From DAORHV01 sp964434575 (lineage in GTDB: Bacteria > Patescibacteriota > Gracilibacteria > Peribacterales > Peribacteraceae): a stretch of 34,795 bases of DNA. The DNA lies in assembly GCA_964434575.1 (NCBI GenBank), contig CAYSWB010000016.1:1-34795 (forward strand), given 5' to 3'. Both the position numbers and the translations under genes were made by a program. The notes below the pieces were generated by a model. The model searched no databases. It had not been told where the DNA came from and saw only the letters and a list, made by a program, of their open reading frames with translations. This document shows, piece after piece, positions 14,041 to 21,923 of the stretch (its first letter is position 1; every line of letters starts with the position of its first letter).

Positions 14041-15216
14041 GTCGCCGGTGACGAGATCGCACAACTGCTGAACTTCCCCTTCGGTCAGGTCCGGGTTGTT
14101 CGGGAAGTAGAAACCTTGCTGGTGGATGAGGTGCGCGTTCGGGCAGAGTTCGGTCTTGTACTCCTTGGTCCAGAACGGGTGCTCCTGGATGTTTCCGGCG
14201 ATGACGGGGCGGTTTTCCACGCCGGCTGCGGTAAAGCGCTTCACGGCATCCGCGAGGACTTCTTTGGATGTGCAGATGACCGGCATGGCGAAGTTCGACA
14301 ACCGCTCGATGTGGTCGACCTGCAGCGGCAGGTACCAGTCCGGTTTCTTGGCCACGGCGGACTGAAAGCGCTTGAAGTTGGCCAGACGCTTGTCGATGGT
14401 GGCTTCCAGCATGGGCACCTGCAGCGCGCCCAGGAATCCCGTGATTTCGGTGGGGCGCAGGTTGTACGCCGACTCGTAGAACGTGTACTTGGCGTTGAAG
14501 TCGTTCACGCCGTGCTTCTTGCGCAGCGCCTGGCGGGTCTTTTCCGAGACGTTGCGGTCCCAGCCGTGGGCGCGGACCATCACGATCATCTCGTACAGCT
14601 CCTCGTCGTCGGTGCAGACCATGCCGCCTTCGATGGTGGAGAGGTGGTGGCCGACGAAGAACGAGAACGTGGACGCTTCGCCGTAGTTTCCGAGCAGCTT
14701 CCCTTTGTAGCGCGTGCCGAGTGATTCGCAGTTGTCCTCGATGAGGAGCACCTGGTGCTTGTCGCACAGCGTTCGGATGGCGTCCAAGTCGCCGCACAGC
14801 CCGAGCGCGTTGGTGATGAACATCGCCTTCAGATGCTTGATGTGTTGCTCCAGATCCTCCGCCATCACGTTCAGGTTGTCCGCGCTGCAGTCGATGGCGA
14901 CCGGCGTCAGGCCGAGCTGCATGATGGGCATCACGTTGGTCGCCCACGTGACCGCCGACACGCCGACCGCATCGCCGCGCTTCAGGCGGCCGAGGTTCAG
15001 CAGCGCTTGGATGAGACCCAGGTTCGCCAGGCTGCCGTTACCCACCAGCACGGCGAACTTGCGTTCCTGCTGAGCCGCGAACGCCGTCTCGAATTCCTTG
15101 CAGTGCTTGCCCATGCTGAGGAACGGTGTCTTCAGTACGAACTCGGCCAGCTTCTTGCGCGTCTCGGCTTCATCGAAGAACGTCGAGCGCACCAGTGGGA
15201 TTTGGATGTCGGGCAT
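14038..15216 (-). CDS. colD: ColD-like GDP-4-keto-6-deoxymannose 3-dehydratase
   Basis: A 392-aa DegT-fold protein. In STFSFFVGHHLSTIEGGM the position of the PLP-binding lysine is taken by His190. That exchange marks ColD and RfbH type 3-dehydratases, which use PLP as a cofactor for deoxygenation instead of forming an internal aldimine. From memory, several segments follow E. coli ColD: LIEDNCESLGT (159-169), DDEELYEMIVMVRAHGWDRN, YNLRPTEITG and VENRPVIAGN. ColD removes the 3-hydroxyl of GDP-4-keto-6-deoxymannose on the way to GDP-colitose. The Gmd that makes this substrate is the next gene. The final epimerase/reductase ColC is not identified. An RfbH-like role on a CDP-sugar is the alternative but fits the neighbours less well. 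Confidence 0.83.
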   Translation of the reverse strand: MPDIQIPLVRSTFFDEAETRKKLAEFVLKTPFLSMGKHCKEFETAFAAQQERKFAVLVGNGSLANLGLIQALLNLGRLKRGDAVGVSAVTWATNVMPIMQLGLTPVAIDCSADNLNVMAEDLEQHIKHLKAMFITNALGLCGDLDAIRTLCDKHQVLLIEDNCESLGTRYKGKLLGNYGEASTFSFFVGHHLSTIEGGMVCTDDEELYEMIVMVRAHGWDRNVSEKTRQALRKKHGVNDFNAKYTFYESAYNLRPTEITGFLGALQVPMLEATIDKRLANFKRFQSAVAKKPDWYLPLQVDHIERLSNFAMPVICTSKEVLADAVKRFTAAGVENRPVIAGNIQEHPFWTKEYKTELCPNAHLIHQQGFYFPNNPDLTEGEVQQLCDLVTGD

Positions 15217-15222
15217 GCGCCG

Positions 15223-15228
15223 ATGGTA
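15223..15228 (-). promoter_or_regulatory. Possible -10 box before the ColD-like gene
   Basis: TACCAT on the minus strand, 6 nt before the ATG at 15216, in a 12-nt gap. Confidence 0.45.
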
Positions 15229-15939
15229 CTACGGTTTGCGCAGCACCACGAGATAGGCCTGGCCGAGGCGCTTGAGGCCGGGGAGCGTGCACAGCCGGGT
15301 GTCGAGCCAGTGGATGACGGGGTTGGTGAACCAAAACCGCGGCGAACCGTACAAATGGAACGGCGGCCAGAGCGTGCTGGCGCGGGCGCGGACCACTTTC
15401 AGCGGAGTCTGCGCCATCAGCCGGAGCCAGCCGTCCACGGAATACTCGCTGTTGTGAGCGTCGAGGTGCCCGTGCGGCGTGTCTTTGGTTTTGCGGCCGA
15501 GCAGTTTGGCGACCGCCTTGGCGAAGTGCACGTAGTGGTCATGCATGGCCGGCACGCTCACCAGCAGTTCGCCGCCCGGCTTCAGCAGGCGGTGCGCTTC
15601 GATGAGAATCCCGAGCGGGTCGGGAAGATGTTCGATGATGTCGATGGCCAGGGCTTTGTCGAAGGACGCGTCCGGCAATCCGGTCTTCTCCACCGGCGCG
15701 CAGAGCGTTTCGTAGCCCGTCACGCCGTGTTCGGCCAGGAGCACCTTGGAGGCTTCCAGGCGCTCGCCGTTCAAATCCACGCCGACCATCCGCTTGAACC
15801 TTCCTTTATAGGCGACGGCCTGGGGGCCCACGCCGGCGCCCAGGTTCACCACCTCCTCGGCGGGGGAGAGCGGGAAGAACTCGGGGTAGACGATGGAGCT
15901 TTGGATCTTGCCGTCGAAGAGTCTTCGGTCCAACTGCAT
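15229..15939 (-). CDS. Class I SAM-dependent methyltransferase
   Basis: A 236-aa methyltransferase. Motif I is VVNLGAGVGPQAVAYKG, followed by the acidic ribose-binding VGVDLNGERLEA, the post-motif ASFDKALAIDIIEHLPDP and the LLKPGGELLVSVP strand. It is the first gene of the five-gene minus-strand run ending at 10775. Its start at 15939 is supported by an extended -10 box (TATGCT) 8 nt upstream. A methyl group on a sugar hydroxyl or amine is the likely result in this setting. The C-terminal region (STLWPPFHLYGSPRFWFTN) is rich in aromatic residues and not assigned. Confidence 0.82.
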   Translation of the reverse strand: MQLDRRLFDGKIQSSIVYPEFFPLSPAEEVVNLGAGVGPQAVAYKGRFKRMVGVDLNGERLEASKVLLAEHGVTGYETLCAPVEKTGLPDASFDKALAIDIIEHLPDPLGILIEAHRLLKPGGELLVSVPAMHDHYVHFAKAVAKLLGRKTKDTPHGHLDAHNSEYSVDGWLRLMAQTPLKVVRARASTLWPPFHLYGSPRFWFTNPVIHWLDTRLCTLPGLKRLGQAYLVVLRKP

Positions 15940-15947
15940 TGCCGGGC

Positions 15948-15975
15948 AGCATACCAGACCCGGTTCTGGTAGAGT
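15948..15975. promoter_or_regulatory. Symmetrical divergent promoter pair
   Basis: A TACCAGA (15952-15958) and TCTGGTA (15965-15971) inverted repeat around CCCGGT. It carries two back-to-back extended -10 boxes: minus TATGCT at 15948-15953, 8 nt before the ATG at 15939, and plus TAGAGT at 15970-15975, 7 nt before the ATG at 15983. The two polymerase footprints must overlap. Confidence 0.6.
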
Positions 15976-15982
15976 TCCCGGC

Positions 15983-17146
15983 ATGCGGATCGCGTACTGC
16001 ACCAACGTCCGTCTGCCCAACGAGCGGGCGCACGGTCATCAGGTGGCCAAGGTCACTCAGGCGTTGTACGGACTCGGGCACCACGTGGAGATTTTCGCCC
16101 CGTTCCGTCACAACCCCATCGACCAGAATTTCGCCGCGTACTACGGCCTGTCTTCGCCGATCCCGCTGCACCAACTCGGCACCATCGACGGCATTGCCGC
16201 GTGGTGGGCGCCGGGCGTGGCCGGCTTGAAACTGACCACGTTCCTGTTCGGCAACGCGCTGAAAGGCATGCTGAAAAAGCGCGCCAGGGATTTCGACCTC
16301 ATCTACACCCGCACGCCCGAATTGCTCCCCGTGCTCACGTCGCTCAAGAAACCCGTCATCCTGGAATTGCACAAGATTCCGCGTGTCGGCCAACGCAGCT
16401 TTCTGCGCCACGTCCGCAAGTGCCGCCTGGTGGTGGCGCTCACGAATTCCATGCGCGCCGCGCTGGTGGAGATGGGAGTGTCCGACGTGCCGGTGGTGGT
16501 GGAGGGCGACGCGGTGGACCTGCACGACTTCGAGATGCTCCCCACGGCCGCCGACACGCGCAAGGGCCTGGGCATCCCCGAGGGGCTGCCGCTGATCGGG
16601 TATGCCGGGCAGCTGGAATCCATGAAGCTCTCCAAGGGCATTCCGGAGCTGCTGGACGCGCTGGCGGAGCTGAAGAAGCGCGGCTTCGATTTCCGTGCCG
16701 TCATCGCGGGCGGTCCGGAGAACGTGAAGCAGCGGTTCGTGGACGAATTGCAGCCGTCCTTGCGTGACTGCGTGACGTTCACCGGCTTCCTGCCGCATGC
16801 CAAGATTCCCACGCTTCTCACCGCGTGCGACGTGCTGGTGTACCCGGCGCCCAAATCCAAGAACCCGTTCTACGTGCGCGACACGTCGCCTTTGAAGATC
16901 TTCGAGTACATGGCCGCCGGCCGCCCCATCGTCACCGCCGACCTGCCGCCCATCCGCGACGTGCTGGACGAAACGATGGCCGCCTTCAACCCGCCGGGCG
17001 ACGCCGAGAAGACCGCCGACGCGATCCGTGAGGCACTGGCCCACCCCGAGCACGCCGCCAAGCGGGCGCGCATCGCACGCACGCACGTCGAGAACTTCAC
17101 GTGGGACAAGCGTATGGAGCGCATCATACGGGCGGTGGGAGCGTAA
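15983..17146 (+). CDS. Glycosyltransferase family 4
   Basis: A 387-aa GT-B glycosyltransferase. The acceptor domain begins MRIAYCTNVRLPNERAHGHQ. The donor domain has IGYAGQLESMKLSKGIPEL, VIAGGPENVKQRFV, VTFTGFLPHAKIPTLL and a donor loop that ends in PLKIFEYMAAGRPIVTADLPP. The usual first glutamate of the E-x7-E pair is not visible, so it belongs to a GT4 subgroup related to sugar transferases of O-antigen loci. The upstream open frame to 15893 is not part of the gene, since the -10 box at 15970 lies inside it. It ends 15 nt from the convergent acyltransferase. Donor and acceptor are unknown. Confidence 0.87.
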   Translation: MRIAYCTNVRLPNERAHGHQVAKVTQALYGLGHHVEIFAPFRHNPIDQNFAAYYGLSSPIPLHQLGTIDGIAAWWAPGVAGLKLTTFLFGNALKGMLKKRARDFDLIYTRTPELLPVLTSLKKPVILELHKIPRVGQRSFLRHVRKCRLVVALTNSMRAALVEMGVSDVPVVVEGDAVDLHDFEMLPTAADTRKGLGIPEGLPLIGYAGQLESMKLSKGIPELLDALAELKKRGFDFRAVIAGGPENVKQRFVDELQPSLRDCVTFTGFLPHAKIPTLLTACDVLVYPAPKSKNPFYVRDTSPLKIFEYMAAGRPIVTADLPPIRDVLDETMAAFNPPGDAEKTADAIREALAHPEHAAKRARIARTHVENFTWDKRMERIIRAVGA

Positions 17147-17161
17147 GGAGGATGTACGGCT

Positions 17162-17764
17162 TCATTTCGGCAGCTTCAATTCGCGCAATACCGTTGCGGG
17201 GATGCCGCCAGCCAACACTCCGGGAGGTATGTTTTTCGTGACCACGCTTTTTGCACTGACGACACTTCCGCGTCCGATCGTCACGCCGGGCAGGACCATA
17301 ACGTCGGCTCCAAGCCATACATCATCTTCGATGATCACGGGCTTTGGATCGTGGTCAGATAAATACCTGCGGGGAAGGGCGTCCACCGGATGAAAATTGA
17401 TGTCGCTGATCCTGCACCCTGCAGCCACCAGCACACGCTTTCCGATTTGCACATGCTTTTCAGCGTGGATTGCAGATCCATTTATACCGGTATCGTCGCC
17501 GATGTGTATCAGGCCGTTGCGAGAAGTCGACAAAATGCAGCGACCCCATTGTCCGATGCGGTACAGCCAAGGGAGTGAATTGAGCAGCACCCGCTCGCCC
17601 AGGATGATTTTCCCTTCATGTCTCATCAACACGGGGAAGCCGAAAATTCTGCAGGACCGAGGCACGTGACAGCCCATGATTCGCATCCAGAGGAGGGATG
17701 GCGCGCAAGCCAATGCGGATTTTCTGATCCAGACGAGCCGGCGCATGGCGGTTTGCATGATCAT
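17162..17764 (-). CDS. Hexapeptide-repeat (LbH) O-acyltransferase, WcaF/Maa-like
   Basis: A 200-aa left-handed beta-helix acyltransferase. Hexapeptide turns appear in IHIGDDTGINGSAIHAE, VQIGKRVLVAAGC and VIIEDDVWLGADVMVLPG, ending in VSAKSVVTKNIPPGVLAGG. The likely catalytic His is in ISDINFHP. The family O-acetylates sugars, here probably a residue of the polysaccharide unit. The start could be GTG at 17767 or ATG at 17764 or 17758. 17764 is used. A TACGAT at 17776-17781 lies upstream. The base composition is clearly more AT-rich than its neighbours, with ATA, AAA and TTT codons. This suggests a recently acquired cassette. Confidence 0.85.
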   Translation of the reverse strand: MIMQTAMRRLVWIRKSALACAPSLLWMRIMGCHVPRSCRIFGFPVLMRHEGKIILGERVLLNSLPWLYRIGQWGRCILSTSRNGLIHIGDDTGINGSAIHAEKHVQIGKRVLVAAGCRISDINFHPVDALPRRYLSDHDPKPVIIEDDVWLGADVMVLPGVTIGRGSVVSAKSVVTKNIPPGVLAGGIPATVLRELKLPK

Positions 17765-17779
17765 CACGGTTCGCTATCG

Positions 17780-17785
17780 TAGCAT
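17780..17785 (+). promoter_or_regulatory. -10 box of the wecB-like operon
   Basis: TAGCAT, 9 nt before the ATG at 17795, in the 30-nt divergent gap with the acyltransferase. Confidence 0.45.
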
Positions 17786-17794
17786 ATACACTAT

Positions 17795-18868
17795 ATGCGT
17801 TTGCTTAGCGTCTGTTCGGCCCGCCCAAACTTCGTGAAGCTCGCGGCCGTCCACCATGCCATCGCCGAGCGCGAAGACGGCGACATCGGCCATGTGATCG
17901 TCCACACCGGCCAGCACTACGACCCATTGTTCTCGGACATTTTCTTCGAGCAGCTCGACATCCCGTTGCCGGACGCGAACCTTGAGATTCACGGCGGCAC
18001 GCGCGAGGAAGTCATCGAGAAAACCATGAAGGCGTGCCTGGAAGAATTTCCGAAGCACGAGCCCGATTGGATTTTGGTCTACGGCGACGTGAACGGCGCT
18101 CTGGGGGCCGCCAAGGCCGCCAAACAACTCGGCATCAACATCGCCCACGTGGAAGCCGGCCTGCGCTCGTTCGACGACACCATGCCCGAGGAGCACAACC
18201 GGGTGGCCATCGACGAAATGGCGGACCTGCTCCTGGTTTCCGAACAGTCCGGCATGGACAACCTGAAGAAGGAAAAGCGGAAGGGGAAGGCCGAGCTGGT
18301 CGGCAACACCATGATCGACACGCTTCTCCGCATGATGCCGTTCATTGACGATGAATCGCTCCCCGACGGCGTGGGCGGCGACTTCGCCGTGGTCACCATG
18401 CACCGCCCGAGCAACGTGGACACCAAGGAGGCGTTGCAGCGGAATCTGGAGTTCCTGGCCGAGACCGCCAAGCGGCTGCCGGTCGTGTTCCCGCTCCACC
18501 ACCGTACGCAGGCATCGCTGGAGAAGTTCGGGCTGTCGGTCCCGGCCGGCGTGAAGGTCGTCGATCCGCTCGGGTACATCCCGTTTCTGCGCCTGTGCAA
18601 GGATTCGCGGTTCATCCTTACCGACTCCGGCGGCATCCAGGAGGAGGCTGTGCTGCTGGGCAAAACGTGCTTCACGCTGCGCAAGAACACCGAGCGGCCC
18701 AGCACCATCGACAGCGGCAGCAATACACTCATCGACCTGGAGAAGCCTGCCGACCGGAAGGCCGTTTTGGCCTATGCCGAGAGCCCCGCGCGGCCCAACG
18801 TGGCCGTGCCGAAGCTCTGGGACGGAAAGACCGGAGAGCGTATACTCCGCGTCGTTTCCTCGTTCTGA
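17795..18868 (+). CDS. wecB: UDP-N-acetylglucosamine 2-epimerase (non-hydrolysing)
   Basis: A 357-aa GT-B-like epimerase, expected to convert UDP-GlcNAc to UDP-ManNAc. Catalytic-region residues are present: Asp98 in LVYGDVNGALG, Glu120 in HVEAGLRSF, Glu132 in MPEEHNRVAID and His203 in VTMHRPSNVD. The nucleotide-binding TDSGGIQEEA is also visible. The N-terminus reads CSARPNFVKLA where the family usually has GTRPE, a mild deviation. No UDP-ManNAc dehydrogenase is nearby, so ManNAc may be used directly or modified by the following SDR. A UDP-QuiNAc or related 2-epimerase is possible. The stop codon TGA shares its A with the ATG of the next gene (TGATG). Confidence 0.9.
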   Translation: MRLLSVCSARPNFVKLAAVHHAIAEREDGDIGHVIVHTGQHYDPLFSDIFFEQLDIPLPDANLEIHGGTREEVIEKTMKACLEEFPKHEPDWILVYGDVNGALGAAKAAKQLGINIAHVEAGLRSFDDTMPEEHNRVAIDEMADLLLVSEQSGMDNLKKEKRKGKAELVGNTMIDTLLRMMPFIDDESLPDGVGGDFAVVTMHRPSNVDTKEALQRNLEFLAETAKRLPVVFPLHHRTQASLEKFGLSVPAGVKVVDPLGYIPFLRLCKDSRFILTDSGGIQEEAVLLGKTCFTLRKNTERPSTIDSGSNTLIDLEKPADRKAVLAYAESPARPNVAVPKLWDGKTGERILRVVSSF

Positions 18869-19845
18869 TGCAACTTTCCGGAGCCAACGTGCTCATCACC
18901 GGCGGTTTGGGGGCGATCGGTTCGGCGCTGTCGCGCGAACTGCTCAAGCGCGACGTGAAGACGCTCACGATCATCGATGATTTCAGCTCCAGCGCGCCCG
19001 ATGCGTCGCTCGACATCGTGGGCGATCCGCGCGTCACGCACTTCCGCCGTTCCATCATCAGCGACGAGACGCTGCGCCATGCGCTGCTGGACCGCCCGCA
19101 GGACGCCGTGTTCCATCTGGCCGCCAACTTCGCTCACCAGAGTTCGCTGGACCATCCGGTCATCGACTGCGAGGTGAACAGTCTCGGCACCGCCAAGGTG
19201 CTGGAGTACAGCCGCCGCAGCAGCGTGAAGAAGTTCGTCTTCGCCAGTTCGTCGTGCGTGTACGGCAATGCCAAGAGCTACTCGGTCGACAACAAGGATT
19301 ACCACCTGGACACCCCGTACGCCATCAACAAGCTGCACGGCGAGTTTTTGGTGGAGTTCTACAACAAGCATCACAAGATGAATACGACCGTGCTGCGGTA
19401 CTTCAACTCGTTCGGCCCCGGCGAGCTGCCCGGCCGCTACCGCAACGTCATCCCGAACTTCTTCGCCATGGCCATGCAGGGGATGGCGCTGCCGATCACC
19501 GGCGACAAGACCACGTCACGCGACTTCAATTTCGTCGACAACACCGTGCAGGGCACCATCCTGGCCGCCGAGAAGGACGTCGCCAACGGCAAGATCTATA
19601 ACATCGGCTCCGGCCACGAAGTCACCATCGTGGAGCTGGCCGAGACCATCAACAAGATCGTCGGCAACAAGGCTGGGATCGAGTTCAGGCCGCCGCGCGC
19701 ATGGGACAGCATCAAGAACCGCCGCGCCGACGTGTCCAAGACCGAGAAGGAGCTGGGCTACAAGGCGGTGGTCGATTTCGAGCCGCATCTGCAAACCACC
19801 TACGATTGGCTGAAGCAGCACGCGAAGCATTTCCCGAAGTTCTAA
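18868..19845 (+). CDS. Extended SDR, NDP-sugar epimerase/dehydratase
   Basis: A 325-aa extended short-chain dehydrogenase. It has GGLGAIGSAL at 12-21, HLAANFAHQSSLDHP in place of the RmlB-type AAETHVD, the active-site serines in FASSSCVYGN (125-134), and Tyr151-xxx-Lys155 in TPYAINKLHGE. It also has LRYFNSFGPGELPGRYRN and SRDFNFVDNTVQG, a layout shared by GalE-type 4-epimerases and related enzymes. It lacks the Asp-Glu pair of 4,6-dehydratases, so a 4-epimerase of a UDP- or GDP-sugar is the best guess. It lies in one operon with the 2-epimerase, which suggests the same sugar. It could also be the reductase/epimerase missing from the Gmd and ColD pathway, but sequence does not show that. Confidence 0.8.
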   Translation: MQLSGANVLITGGLGAIGSALSRELLKRDVKTLTIIDDFSSSAPDASLDIVGDPRVTHFRRSIISDETLRHALLDRPQDAVFHLAANFAHQSSLDHPVIDCEVNSLGTAKVLEYSRRSSVKKFVFASSSCVYGNAKSYSVDNKDYHLDTPYAINKLHGEFLVEFYNKHHKMNTTVLRYFNSFGPGELPGRYRNVIPNFFAMAMQGMALPITGDKTTSRDFNFVDNTVQGTILAAEKDVANGKIYNIGSGHEVTIVELAETINKIVGNKAGIEFRPPRAWDSIKNRRADVSKTEKELGYKAVVDFEPHLQTTYDWLKQHAKHFPKF

Positions 19846-19847
19846 GC

Positions 19848-21032
19848 ATGCGCATTTTGCTCACGTGCGAGGACTACTTCCCGCACATCGGCGGGGCGGA
19901 AGTGTGCGTCCACAATCTGCTGAAGGAACTCACGCGTGCCGGGCATTCGGTGACGCTGTTCACCAACACCACCAAGACCACGGATGACGAAGCCGGCGTG
20001 GTGCGCGTGGCGTGGCGCATGCTCCCGTTGCAGTTGTGGAATAACTGGAAGACGCTCTGGAAGCTGGCCGGCGAACACGACCTGGTGCACTGCCAATACT
20101 CGTTCCGGCTGGCCGCCATGGCGGGCGTGATCGCCAGGCTGCGCAACAAACCCATGCTCCTGACCCAGCAGGGGAAGGGCATCGTGCCGGAGGCCGGGTC
20201 CACGTGGTACAACTCGATCCTTATCAAAGTGTGCCAGCGCGTGTCCATGTGGAGCGCCACGCACATCACGTCCACCAGCGATGAGATCACCGACCTCACC
20301 GCCGCGTTCGTGCCGCGTTCAAAGATCACGCTGGTGAGCAACGGCTACGACGCGCGCCGCTTCAAACCCGATGCCTCGTTGCCCATGCCGCCCGAGTTCG
20401 CCGCGCTGTCTCGCAGCGTCCGCAAGATCGTCAGCGTGCGCAGGCTGGTGCCGAAAAACGGCATCCACATTTTCGTGCAGGCGCTCGGGATGGTGGTGAA
20501 GCAGGTGCAGGACTTCCACTACTTCGCCATCGGTGAGGGCCGCGTGGAGCAGTTCATCCGCCAGCTCATCGAAGAGAACAAGCTGCAGAACCACGTCACG
20601 CTCCTGGGCAAGCGCGGTAACGACACGCTGGCCGCGTACTACCAGCACGCCGACCTGGTGGTCATCCCCAGTTCCGCCGAGGCGCGCAGCATCGCGTGCA
20701 TCGAGGCCATGGGCATGGGCCGTCCGCTCATCGCCAGCCGCGTCGGCGGTCTCATCGATCTCCTCGGCAAAGACAGCGCGTACGGGCAGCTCGTGAACAT
20801 CTACAACGATGAAGCGTGCAACTACGGCCCGCCGGACCGTCTGCCCGCGGAGCAGCTGCAACCGCTCGTAGACGCCATCGTCGCGTTCCTGAACGACCCC
20901 AAGCCGCTGCAGGCCAAAGGCGAGCTTGCCAGACGGCTCGTGGAGCGCGAGTATTCCTGGGAAGCCATCACCAAGCAGTACATCGTCATCTATGACACCC
21001 TCCTCCAGCACCATCGCCACTCCCGAGCGTAA
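19848..21032 (+). CDS. Glycosyltransferase family 4
   Basis: A 394-aa GT-B glycosyltransferase with classical features. The N-terminal glycine loop is CEDYFPHIGGAEVCVHNLL. The donor domain has VSVRRLVPKNGIHIF, FAIGEGRVEQFI and VVIPSSAEARSIACIEAMGMGRP. The conserved E-x7-E region is replaced by EARSIACIEAMG, where the second Glu is clear. It follows the SDR by 2 nt and should be cotranscribed from the promoter at 17780. Its last 41 nt overlap the start of the methyltransferase in another frame. Substrates are unknown. Confidence 0.88.
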   Translation: MRILLTCEDYFPHIGGAEVCVHNLLKELTRAGHSVTLFTNTTKTTDDEAGVVRVAWRMLPLQLWNNWKTLWKLAGEHDLVHCQYSFRLAAMAGVIARLRNKPMLLTQQGKGIVPEAGSTWYNSILIKVCQRVSMWSATHITSTSDEITDLTAAFVPRSKITLVSNGYDARRFKPDASLPMPPEFAALSRSVRKIVSVRRLVPKNGIHIFVQALGMVVKQVQDFHYFAIGEGRVEQFIRQLIEENKLQNHVTLLGKRGNDTLAAYYQHADLVVIPSSAEARSIACIEAMGMGRPLIASRVGGLIDLLGKDSAYGQLVNIYNDEACNYGPPDRLPAEQLQPLVDAIVAFLNDPKPLQAKGELARRLVEREYSWEAITKQYIVIYDTLLQHHRHSRA

Positions 21033-21831
21033 CAAGCAGATCTATACCACGCTCGACGACCGCATCATCGAAAAACGCCAGGGTTCGCCGTACGCCATCC
21101 GCCGCCACGCGCACGACATGCAGTGGAAGGCGTTCGTGGACCGCGTGCCGGCCGGCGCCACCGTGCTGGATGCCGGCTGCGGGCCCGGTGCGCTCAGCTT
21201 CATGCTGGCCGAGAAGGGCTGCATCGTGACGGGCGTCGATCTCTCCGAGCCCAACATCGTCGCGGCCAAGGCGTATGCCGACCAAAAAGGTCTGGGCGGC
21301 AAGATCACGTTCCAGACCGGGGATGTGGAGCACATGCCGTTTCCTGACAAGTCCTTCGACTACGTCGTCTCCAGCCACGTGCTCGAACACGTGCCGGACT
21401 TCACGCAGGGCGCGCGCGAACTTTCCCGTCTGGCTAGGAAGCAGGTGATCATCGCCATTCCGACCTGCATGAGCCTGGGCGCGCTGGCGCTGCTCGGCGG
21501 CGACAAGTTCTGGGTCCCGTCGCGCAAAAGTCTGTACGCCGTCCCGTACGGTTTCCTGCGCGTCGTGAAGGCGTTCTTCACAGGTGCCGAGGGTGTGAAC
21601 GAAGGCTACGAAGGCAACATGGAGCTGATCCACATCTGGCGCTTTCCGTGGGTCGGCAAGCGCAAGATCGAAGCCGGCAACCTGCGTGTGACCGCGTACG
21701 GCTGCAGCGCGGTGATCTTCCCGTATCTGCCATTCATGCTGCCGCTGAGCTACCTGCTGGAGAAATTGGCCTGGCTGCCGTTCTTCCGGAACTTTGGCCA
21801 CGGCACGACGTACGTCTGCGAACCGAAATAG
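20992..21831 (+). CDS. Class I SAM-dependent methyltransferase
   Basis: A 279-aa methyltransferase. Motif I is VLDAGCGPGALSFMLAEKG, followed by TGVDLSEPNIVAAKAYA, FQTGDVEHMPFPDKSFDYVV and SSHVLEHVPDF, typical of Methyltransf_11/25 proteins. The C-terminal 90 residues hold a hydrophobic stretch (VIFPYLPFMLPLSYLLEKLA) that could touch the membrane, where lipid-linked sugar substrates sit. The start at 20992 implies a 41-nt overlap with the GT4 gene. No in-frame ATG closer to 21033 precedes the conserved RNKQIYTTLDDRI region, so this start is the best visible. It ends the five-gene operon begun at 17162-17795. The target is probably a glycan, by context only. Confidence 0.82.
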   Translation: MTPSSSTIATPERNKQIYTTLDDRIIEKRQGSPYAIRRHAHDMQWKAFVDRVPAGATVLDAGCGPGALSFMLAEKGCIVTGVDLSEPNIVAAKAYADQKGLGGKITFQTGDVEHMPFPDKSFDYVVSSHVLEHVPDFTQGARELSRLARKQVIIAIPTCMSLGALALLGGDKFWVPSRKSLYAVPYGFLRVVKAFFTGAEGVNEGYEGNMELIHIWRFPWVGKRKIEAGNLRVTAYGCSAVIFPYLPFMLPLSYLLEKLAWLPFFRNFGHGTTYVCEPK

Positions 21832-21923
21832 GGATTCAGGTGAAACAGGAGAGTCAGAGGAGTCAGGGGACTGCAAATTTCACTTGCCTCCCCTGTTTCT
21901 CCTGAATCCACGCCCGCGGGCGC
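21832..21923. repeat. Inverted array of 9-bp units between convergent genes
   Basis: Four direct 9-bp units of the form GAnnCAGnn occupy 21833-21868, and inverted units follow to 21908. The outer arms pair perfectly except one T-T mismatch: GGATTCAGG (21832-21840) with CCTGAATCC (21901-21909), and GAAACAGG (21842-21849) with CCTGTTTC (21892-21899). It separates the convergent methyltransferase and amidotransferase genes and could fold as a long hairpin. No T tract follows, so it is not a classical terminator. Confidence 0.75.

Noticed and set aside
18868..19845. ColC (GDP-colitose synthase) completing the dideoxyhexose pathway
   Set aside because: The sequence looks more like a GalE-type 4-epimerase and sits beside the UDP-GlcNAc 2-epimerase. 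Nothing specific to the GDP-fucose-synthase group is visible.
21832..21909. Rho-independent terminator for the convergent genes
   Set aside because: The stem is long and strong but no T tract follows in either direction, and a related array occurs in a divergent promoter region.
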